Positions 50,558 through 56,220 of a stretch of DNA of 56,220 bases are shown piece by piece. The DNA is from Bacteroidales bacterium (GTDB lineage Bacteria > Bacteroidota > Bacteroidia > Bacteroidales > JAAYJT01): the NCBI GenBank assembly GCA_014860575.1, contig JACZJK010000012.1:1-56220 (forward strand), given 5' to 3'. Below the pieces are notes generated by a model. The model saw only the letters and a list, made by a program, of their open reading frames with translations. It was not told the DNA's origin and did no database searches. Both the position numbers and the translations under genes were made by a program. Within the stretch, counting starts at the first letter, position 1; every line of letters starts with the position of its first letter.

Positions 50558-52468
50558 ATGAGAAATATAAACCTTAGCACCTGGGTTCTGGCATTATTTA
50601 CAATTATTTTCTTATGCAATTCATGTAAAAAAGAAACTGATGACCCTTTTGATGCCGAAGCGAAAAAGGCTTATGAAGCAATCATCGCATTGCAGGATTC
50701 CAGCAGCATTGTGCTCGCAGGATTTGAAGCAACGATGGACTCCACAGCCGCTGTTGAGGCTTTGGCCCTATGGTTTCGCGGCCATGAATATGTAGCCTGG
50801 GCCAGGATTGGCAGCCAGGGGATATCCGTAAGTTATACCAATGGAATGTTCGGTGGAATTATGCTTGATCCGGAAAGGCTCGACACCGATCAGGTTGGGA
50901 ATTACAAACAATCGAATGAACCTGCAGACACTTTGCTTCCCTCAAAAAATCTACCTTCTTACAAAAAAGCCCGTTGTATCAATGCAGCCATGGATGAGTT
51001 TTATAACATAGATGCCTATCAGTTCAACACCTGGAAAGAAATGCTTAACAGCATAGGATATGAATGTGTCTACAACTTAAATGATGAAGTGAGCCTTGAT
51101 TACCTGAAACATATAAGGTCAAGAAACGATGGTATCATCAGCCTGAATTCGCATGGCTATGTCTGGCCTGATAGAACCAATATTCAAGAGGTGTATTTTC
51201 TAACCGGGGAAGAAAGTTCCTTACATACCACTAAACAATTTTATACAGACCTCATTGAGCAAAGGGTGATCATGATTAAACACAAAAATGACAAAATCCG
51301 CTATTATATTGCACCTGATTTTCTTACCAAATACAATGACTTTAGCAAGGACACCATCCTTTTTTATGGGGGATTTTGTTATAGTTTCCTGGGCAACTGG
51401 ACTTCACTGGTCAATGCCTGTGCATCCGGTACTTACTTCGGTTTCGATTGGGCGGTCAAGTCGGACAAATGTGCCGAGTGGGCAGTGAACCTTGTGTATT
51501 ACCTGGCGGACATGAGTGTTGATCAACCAAATACTACTGAAGGCTGGATGGTTAATTCTATGATAGCCAAGCATTACTTTAGCGAAAAATACAATCGCAA
51601 TATTCACATCCTTTACGAAGGTAACGGAGCATTCACGTTATGGCAACCGGAATATAACATTGAAGGTGGCATTGAAGCGCTGGCTCAGGACAAGGCGCCC
51701 ATAATGGTTCCCGGAAAAACCTGCTTCGAGTACACCCTAAAGTGTAATGTAAGCGGCCAATTGCCACAACAGTTTTATTACCTGTGGGACCTGGACCATG
51801 AAACCGCCTACGCCATGGGTCAAAACGGAAATGAAGTGGTTGGCAGGTGGGGCTTGCCTGGTACTTATACGGTTAAAGCTCAAATCAGGAATCAGGCAAA
51901 CAGCGAAGTTATCAGGGAATTTGCAGTTGAGGTAACTATCGAAGACCCTTCTTACCTTGATAATGTGAAAGCTTACCCATACTTCAAGATGGTATTCAGC
52001 AACCTTTCCGGTCTAAATATTACGCTGACCAACGAGGAGACAATGGCTGGTTATTATTACAATTTCGATACGTTTTATTTCACTTCACCGCTCAACTGGA
52101 ATGATTCAACCTTTTCTGCACAATCCTTGCATCCTAACGGAAATGGAGGTACAACCCTGACCATTCAGGGCGAGATGTCAGCCGATGGAAAAGTCATTCG
52201 ACATTGTCTTTTAACTTACACTGAAATTTCTTCAAATGGCGTCCTTTATATCGAATCAAAACTTGAAGTAGCCAACCTGCCTGTTTTCCATCATGATGAG
52301 TGGAATTGTTGGCAATCATTTATTTGGGACATCGAAGGTACTCCCACTCAAAACTATGTGCAATCGGTGGAGTTCAAAAAACTGGATACTCAAAACCAGG
52401 GTTGGATCACCATTCAGAGCATTGATTGGGGGAACAGCCAACTCTATGGCAGTTTTAAAAATGATTAA
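50558..52468 (+). CDS. Large lipoprotein with clan CD peptidase-like motifs and a PKD-like domain
   Basis: A 636-residue lipoprotein starting MRNINLSTW at 50558; the longer frame to 50483 covers the promoter. The lipobox Cys is C23 (in LCNSCKK). The region 150-330 has the hallmarks of clan CD peptidases (caspase/gingipain/clostripain fold): strand-His-Gly in IISLNSHGYVW (H199) and strand-Cys in ILFYGGFCYSF (C274), with another Cys in NACASGTYFG (C288). After it comes a PKD/Ig-like segment (about 415-485; FYYLWDLDHETAYAM, GLPGTYTVKAQIRN). The C-terminal 150 residues are unknown. Catalysis is a hypothesis: I do not recognise a named family. Confidence 0.55.
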   Translation: MRNINLSTWVLALFTIIFLCNSCKKETDDPFDAEAKKAYEAIIALQDSSSIVLAGFEATMDSTAAVEALALWFRGHEYVAWARIGSQGISVSYTNGMFGGIMLDPERLDTDQVGNYKQSNEPADTLLPSKNLPSYKKARCINAAMDEFYNIDAYQFNTWKEMLNSIGYECVYNLNDEVSLDYLKHIRSRNDGIISLNSHGYVWPDRTNIQEVYFLTGEESSLHTTKQFYTDLIEQRVIMIKHKNDKIRYYIAPDFLTKYNDFSKDTILFYGGFCYSFLGNWTSLVNACASGTYFGFDWAVKSDKCAEWAVNLVYYLADMSVDQPNTTEGWMVNSMIAKHYFSEKYNRNIHILYEGNGAFTLWQPEYNIEGGIEALAQDKAPIMVPGKTCFEYTLKCNVSGQLPQQFYYLWDLDHETAYAMGQNGNEVVGRWGLPGTYTVKAQIRNQANSEVIREFAVEVTIEDPSYLDNVKAYPYFKMVFSNLSGLNITLTNEETMAGYYYNFDTFYFTSPLNWNDSTFSAQSLHPNGNGGTTLTIQGEMSADGKVIRHCLLTYTEISSNGVLYIESKLEVANLPVFHHDEWNCWQSFIWDIEGTPTQNYVQSVEFKKLDTQNQGWITIQSIDWGNSQLYGSFKND

Positions 52469-52613
52469 TTGCTTTGAGGGGTCTTCGTATAAAATAGTAA
52501 ACTTTTCTTCTTAACGAAATTCTTCAATCAATTGACTTCAAGCGAATTGAATAATAATTTCCAGTGTAAACATCTAATGATTTTTAGGAGCCAGATCCCA
52601 GGTTCTTGCTGTG

Positions 52614-52700
52614 AGTGTTGCAGATTGCGGACTAGTTGGCAATATTACCCAGGTGCTACCGCAGTTTATTGACGCGGTGAAGAAATTGAAGGCAGAGTAA
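52614..52700 (+). pseudogene. Decayed 3' fragment of etfA
   Basis: Translates as SVADCGLVGNITQVLPQF then IDAVKKLKAE and a stop, matching the end of EtfA (NVADYGIVGDVNQVLPQMIEVAKKLKAE) with several substitutions. No upstream part of etfA is present and no start codon precedes it. The fragment lies right after the lipoprotein gene, so etfA 3' sequence occurs on both sides of that gene. Confidence 0.8.
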
Positions 52701-52758
52701 GAATAAATCTTATCTGCTGACATTTTCTTTCTGATTATCACATTTCGTCTAAAGGAAC

Positions 52759-52766
52759 TATCTTTG
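52759..52766 (+). promoter_or_regulatory. -7 element upstream of the bactofilin gene
   Basis: TATCTTTG fits TAnnTTTG; the ATG is at 52803, about 36 bases on. Confidence 0.45.
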
Positions 52767-52802
52767 CTGTTCTCACAAGCATCAAACTTTAATTTTAAAG
52801 CC

Positions 52803-53192
52803 ATGTCTAAAAAGGAAACACCTGATCTATCAACAGTTAACCTGATTGCAAAAGGTACAACAATTAAAGGCGAAATAATTTCGAGCGGTGATTTCAGGAT
52901 TGATGGAAGCATGATCGGTTCTATCAAATCCTCAGGAAAAGTGGTGATCGGTTCCACTGGCAAAGTAGATGGTGATATCAACTGCCAGAATGCCGAAGTG
53001 GAAGGGGAACTCAAAGTAAAAATTATCGTTAAAGAACTACTAAGCCTTAAAGCTACTTCAGTAATGCGCGGCGAAATTATCACAAGCAAATTATCAATTG
53101 AGCCCGGCGCTATTCTCACAGGAACCTGCAATATGGACGGTGAAAAGAATAAGCAGCTACATATTGAGCAGCCAATAAGTGCGCTTGCCTAG
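52803..53192 (+). CDS. Bactofilin family cytoskeletal protein
   Basis: A 129-residue protein made mostly of a right-handed beta-helix: repeated short units such as IAKGTTIKGEIISSGDFRIDG, GKVVIGSTGKVDGDI and EVEGELKVK. Bactofilins polymerise without nucleotide and organise cell shape or envelope machines. The ATG at 52803 (MSKKETPDLS) is chosen over one at 52764, which would overlap the promoter element. A metallopeptidase LmdC/M23 partner gene, often adjacent, is not seen here. Confidence 0.9.
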   Translation: MSKKETPDLSTVNLIAKGTTIKGEIISSGDFRIDGSMIGSIKSSGKVVIGSTGKVDGDINCQNAEVEGELKVKIIVKELLSLKATSVMRGEIITSKLSIEPGAILTGTCNMDGEKNKQLHIEQPISALA

Positions 53193-53343
53193 GGTGGAAT
53201 ATTTTGGATTTCGATTGAAGAAAGCTGGTGGTGATTTCGTTAAGTAATATGGCAGGGACAATCAGCCGATATCTGGCTTAGTCCTCACCATCCTTTAACA
53301 TCTTAAAATATAAGTAACTGTTACAATTTAACTAACCCCCGTC

Positions 53344-53760
53344 ATGATGTACATCACACGACGCGAGCATTTCAATGCAGCACACCGCTTGTTTCGCGAT
53401 GATTTCACTTACGAACAAAACCTGGACGTTTTCGGCAAGTGTTCGAACCCAAACTGGCATGGACATAACTACGTGTTATTCGTAACGGTTAAAGGCGAGG
53501 TGAACCCGCAAACTGGTTTTGTCGCTAATTTAAAAACACTTAGCCAACTTATCCGCAATACAATTGTTGATAAAATTGATCATAAAAACATGAACCTGGA
53601 AGTAGAATTCATGAAAGGACGTCTTGCCTCAACCGAGAATCTTGCCATCGCCATCTGGGAAGAACTTGAAAGCCCGGTTAAATATATAGGCGCAGAACTC
53701 CACTGCATAAGGGTTCATGAAACTGAGAACAACTACGTTGAATACTTCGGAAAACACTAA
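53344..53760 (+). CDS. queD: 6-pyruvoyl-tetrahydropterin synthase/QueD family protein
   Basis: A 138-residue enzyme of the PTPS fold. The zinc site is in HFNAAHRL (about 9-16) and NPNWHGHNY (about 35-43). EMKG-like and catalytic Cys/His/Glu segments follow: KCSNP (Cys), KIDHKNMN and [13 protein letters not shown]. It probably makes 6-carboxy-tetrahydropterin for queuosine or 7-deazapurine synthesis from the product of the adjacent folE enzyme. The start may be at 53344 or 53347 (MM). The next gene begins 13 bases after its stop, so the two form a unit. The pterin product (QueD or PTPS-I) is not certain. Confidence 0.88.
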   Translation: MMYITRREHFNAAHRLFRDDFTYEQNLDVFGKCSNPNWHGHNYVLFVTVKGEVNPQTGFVANLKTLSQLIRNTIVDKIDHKNMNLEVEFMKGRLASTENLAIAIWEELESPVKYIGAELHCIRVHETENNYVEYFGKH

Positions 53761-53773
53761 AATTTATATTGCC

Positions 53774-54415
53774 ATGACCAGCCAGATAATTAAAGATATG
53801 ATCCAGGAAAACCTCATGGACGGCTATGAGAAACTCGATTTATACAATACCGAAACCATTGAAAAATTAGCCACTCATTACCTTGAAATAATCAAACTCA
53901 TTGGTGAAGACCCAAACCGTGAAGGACTGCTTAAAACTCCTGAGCGCGTTGCAAAAGCCATCCAGTTTCTCACCCATGGTTATGACATCAATCCCCAGGA
54001 TATTATTCTTTCGGCCATGTTCCGCGAGGACTACAAGGAAATGGTGATCGTAAAGGACATTGAAGTTTATTCAATGTGCGAACACCATATGCTTCCGTTT
54101 TTTGGCAAAGCGCATGTAGCCTATATTCCCAACGAACATATCGTTGGCATCAGCAAAATTCCTCGTGTGGTTGACGCTTATGCAAGGCGTTTACAGGTTC
54201 AGGAAAGGCTCACACGCGAAATCAAGGATGCTTTTGCGCGAACACTAAAACCACTGGGCGTTGCAGTGGTAATTGAGGCCCAGCATATGTGTATGAGTAT
54301 GCGCGGAATTCAGAAACAAAATTCTGTGACTACAACTTCCGATTTTTCCGGGGCATTCACCATTGATAAAACCCGGGCCGAGTTCCTTCACCTGATTGGT
54401 TCGCGCCTGCACTGA
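53774..54415 (+). CDS. folE: GTP cyclohydrolase I
   Basis: A 213-residue enzyme opening GTP to dihydroneopterin triphosphate, the entry to folate, biopterin and queuosine pathways. Zinc ligands are in [19 protein letters not shown] (Cys and His) and [12 protein letters not shown] (Cys). Other landmarks: [17 protein letters not shown] and [22 protein letters not shown]. The ATG at 53774 (MTSQIIKDM) is used; an upstream frame overlaps the queD gene. With queD it makes the two first steps of queuosine-type synthesis. Confidence 0.95.
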   Translation: MTSQIIKDMIQENLMDGYEKLDLYNTETIEKLATHYLEIIKLIGEDPNREGLLKTPERVAKAIQFLTHGYDINPQDIILSAMFREDYKEMVIVKDIEVYSMCEHHMLPFFGKAHVAYIPNEHIVGISKIPRVVDAYARRLQVQERLTREIKDAFARTLKPLGVAVVIEAQHMCMSMRGIQKQNSVTTTSDFSGAFTIDKTRAEFLHLIGSRLH

Positions 54416-54450
54416 TAATTCCGAAGATTATTTAACAAAATTTATAATTG

Positions 54451-55326
54451 ATGAAAGCTTACGTATTTCCCGGGCAAGGCGCCCAATTTGTTGGTATGGG
54501 CAAGAACCTTTACGATGCGTCTGAACAGGCCAGATCAATGTTTGAGAAGGCCAACGAAATTCTCGGGTTCCGCATAACCGACCTTATGTTTTCCGGAACC
54601 GACGAAGACCTGCGCCAGACAAAAGTTACGCAACCGGCTATTTTCTTACATTCTGTGATCCTTGCCGCATCACTCGGCGATTCGTTTAAACCCGATATGG
54701 TTGCCGGGCATTCCTTAGGTGAATTTTCGGCTCTGGTAGCTGCAAAAGCTTTATCGTTCGAAGATGGATTGCGCCTGGTTTCAGCACGTGCGCAAGCCAT
54801 GCAAAAAGCCTGTGAAGCCGAACCTTCCACAATGGCTGCTATCATTGGCCTGGACGATGAAACGGTTGAAAAAGTGCTTGCAGGGATTGATCAAATAGTA
54901 GTACCGGCCAATTACAATACTGCCGGACAGCTCGTAATTTCCGGTTCTACCAAAGGTGTTGAGATTGCCTGCGAAAAGCTGAAAGAAGCCGGAGCAAAAC
55001 GCGCTTTGCCACTGAAAGTTGGCGGAGCTTTCCACTCGCCACTTATGGAACCGGCGCGTGTTGAACTTGCTGCAGCCATCAATATAACTAGTTTGAACGA
55101 ACCCATTTGCCCCGTATATCAGAACGTTAATGCTTTGCCTTCAACTGATCCGGCCATGATAAAGGAAAACCTGATCGCACAATTAACTTCGCCGGTGCGA
55201 TGGACTCAAACCGCTTTGAATATGATCTCCGATGGTGGTAGAATTTTTATTGAAGTTGGGCCGGGAACGGTGCTACAGGGATTGGTAAAAAAAGCTGACC
55301 CATCGGTAGAAGCTTACAGCGCTTAA
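54451..55326 (+). CDS. fabD: Malonyl-CoA:acyl carrier protein transacylase
   Basis: A 291-residue enzyme moving malonyl groups from CoA to ACP for fatty acid synthesis. The start MKAYVFPGQGAQFVGMG is typical; the catalytic Ser is in AGHSLGEFSALV and the His in LPLKVGGAFHSPLME (about residue 200). VSARAQAMQ and VGPGTVLQGLVKK are also standard. The ATG at 54451 follows 35 bases after folE in the same direction. Its stop lies 10 bases from that of the convergent phosphatase gene. Confidence 0.95.
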   Translation: MKAYVFPGQGAQFVGMGKNLYDASEQARSMFEKANEILGFRITDLMFSGTDEDLRQTKVTQPAIFLHSVILAASLGDSFKPDMVAGHSLGEFSALVAAKALSFEDGLRLVSARAQAMQKACEAEPSTMAAIIGLDDETVEKVLAGIDQIVVPANYNTAGQLVISGSTKGVEIACEKLKEAGAKRALPLKVGGAFHSPLMEPARVELAAAINITSLNEPICPVYQNVNALPSTDPAMIKENLIAQLTSPVRWTQTALNMISDGGRIFIEVGPGTVLQGLVKKADPSVEAYSA

Positions 55327-55336
55327 TTTGATAATA

Positions 55337-56083
55337 TTAAAGCTGGTTGTTTTTTAGTTTCCCCGAATCCATTAACTTTTTCATGCTCTTCTCATAACGG
55401 GCTTTAGAAAAAGAGTCCATGTAATGTTGGTTGTGCATATCGGAGCCAACAAATTCATACAAGCCCAGGTCAATGAATTTTTCAGCGAGCTTTTTCACAT
55501 CCTTGCCATAATGCCCGCTTAGCGAAACGGTATTGAGCTGAAACATAACGCCACGGTTCTTCAACTCCACAAACTTTTTCATTTCGTTAAACCAATAGCT
55601 GTATCGCTCAGGATGTGCGAGTATGACTTTGTAGCCTTCAATCTGCAATTCAAAAATGAAAGACAATAGGTTCGGATGTGGGCTGAAATAGCTTAACTCA
55701 ACAAGGATATATTTACCGGAAAAAGTCAGTAATTCTTTGTTTTTAAGCTTTTGTGCGAACCCATCGTCGAGCAGGTATTCGGCTGCTGCTTCGATTTCAA
55801 TCCCTATTCCGGTTTCTTTTACTGCTGTTTTAACCTGATCAAGTCCTGCTAAAATTATTTCAGGTGTATTCTTGTAAAACTCATCCTGAATATGTGGCGT
55901 TGTGATCAGCTTCCTGAAACCAAGTTCTGAAAATTGCCTGATCAGCCCCAGGGCATCAACCATTGATTTCGCGCCATCATCAATTCCAGGGATCAAATGA
56001 GAGTGAAAATCAGTTTTCAATAAACCGAAATCCAAAGGTTCTTTTAACATACTGCCACCAAATACTGCCTGATAAATACCCAT
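55337..56083 (-). CDS. CpsB/CapC family PHP-type tyrosine phosphatase
   Basis: A 248-residue metal-dependent phosphatase of the PHP fold, controlling capsule or exopolysaccharide synthesis by dephosphorylating a tyrosine kinase in known systems. The metal ligands are in KTDFHSHLIPGIDDGAK (about 25-40), TTPHIQDEFY, AHPERYSYW and GSDMHNQHY. The first ATG is at 56083 (MGIYQAVF); a GTG two codons earlier is possible, and MLKEPLDFG at about 56050 is a third option. The gene follows the rfbB end after 13 bases in the same direction, which fits a surface-polysaccharide cluster continuing beyond the window. Confidence 0.88.
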   Translation of the reverse strand: MGIYQAVFGGSMLKEPLDFGLLKTDFHSHLIPGIDDGAKSMVDALGLIRQFSELGFRKLITTPHIQDEFYKNTPEIILAGLDQVKTAVKETGIGIEIEAAAEYLLDDGFAQKLKNKELLTFSGKYILVELSYFSPHPNLLSFIFELQIEGYKVILAHPERYSYWFNEMKKFVELKNRGVMFQLNTVSLSGHYGKDVKKLAEKFIDLGLYEFVGSDMHNQHYMDSFSKARYEKSMKKLMDSGKLKNNQL

Positions 56084-56096
56084 TCTCACTTTTCAA

Positions 56097-56220
56097 TTAC
56101 CGCTTTACATATTGCTCCGCATAATACTTCAAATATTCGCCTGATGTAACCTCATCCAGCCATTGCTGGTTGCTGAGGTACCAGTCAATGGTGATGCCGA
56201 TGCCTTCTTCAAACTGCAGC
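56097..56220 (-). CDS. rfbB: dTDP-glucose 4,6-dehydratase, 3' end only
   Basis: Partial: the window ends inside the gene. The visible C-terminus reads LQFEEGIGITIDWYLSNQQW and ends in YYAEQYVKR, which is the characteristic end of RfbB/RmlB (E-x-G-I-x-x-T-I-x-W-Y...W). It makes dTDP-4-keto-6-deoxyglucose from the product of RfbA, whose gene lies at 8597 on the other strand. The start and active site are outside the window. Confidence 0.85.
   Translation of the reverse strand, partial: LQFEEGIGITIDWYLSNQQWLDEVTSGEYLKYYAEQYVKR

Overview
The window reads as a chromosome segment of a Bacteroidota bacterium, probably an anaerobic or fermentative member of the Bacteroidales or a close relative. Evidence: promoter-like TAnnTTTG elements in front of many genes, C-terminal type IX secretion (T9SS) sorting domains, a TonB-dependent receptor with a CarboxypepD_reg-like N-terminus, FISUMP lipoproteins, a family C25 (gingipain-type) peptidase, PPi-type phosphofructokinase, tryptophanase and an Etf-linked acyl-CoA pathway. 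No rRNA, tRNA or CRISPR array was recognised.

Layout. 1-2784: a complete-looking IS1634-type insertion sequence has broken the last gene (AhpD-like) of an ECF sigma / anti-sigma operon. 2877-11181: ATP-grasp-like protein, PPi-phosphofructokinase, a 2-hydroxyacid dehydrogenase, an MMPL/RND exporter, rfbA, a four-helix-bundle gene with a truncated second copy, and a polyprenyl diphosphate synthase. 11292-16030: a double hairpin between convergent genes, an ABC-F protein, about 490 bp of low-complexity spacer, and recG. 16040-18560: an AT-rich accessory islet in which an immunity-like protein, a small secreted protein and a HEPN/MNT pair are separated by copies of one decayed coding repeat. 18583-32644: frr, a radical SAM protein and AI-2E transporter, a large metallopeptidase-propeller-barrel fusion, tryptophanase, a T9SS-secreted YCF48/BNR repeat protein, rlmN, a ZIP transporter, an ArsC-like protein and fumC. 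33657-36914: a three-gene metal-related module (Cys-rich protein, TonB receptor, secreted HMA protein). 37200-42074: a truncated T9SS cargo gene, two paralogous FISUMP lipoproteins flanking a third lipoprotein, and a C25 peptidase. 42222-50176: crotonase, 3-hydroxyacyl-CoA dehydrogenase, thiolase, Old Yellow Enzyme homologue, acyl-CoA dehydrogenase, etfB and etfA. 50508-52700: a large lipoprotein with clan CD peptidase-like His and Cys motifs, followed by a decayed 3' fragment of etfA. 52803-56220: bactofilin, queD-like, folE, fabD, then on the minus strand a CpsB-type PHP phosphatase and the 3' end of rfbB.

How genes work together. The 42-50 kb genes make a full four-step acyl-CoA beta-oxidation (or reverse, butyrate-type) cycle with its electron-transfer flavoprotein. 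rfbA and the rfbB fragment belong to dTDP-rhamnose synthesis and, with the CpsB-type phosphatase, point to surface polysaccharide. The 33-36 kb module looks like outer-membrane uptake plus periplasmic handling of a soft metal, copper being the best guess. The most unusual region is 16040-18560, where short same-strand genes are punctuated by a repeat that still translates to a conserved peptide ending in a GI-N-A-QRG-like motif; a further copy lies at 37411. My favoured reading is decayed toxin-tail/immunity cassettes that recombined at a shared coding sequence. All assignments come from reading motifs by eye; no database search was made.
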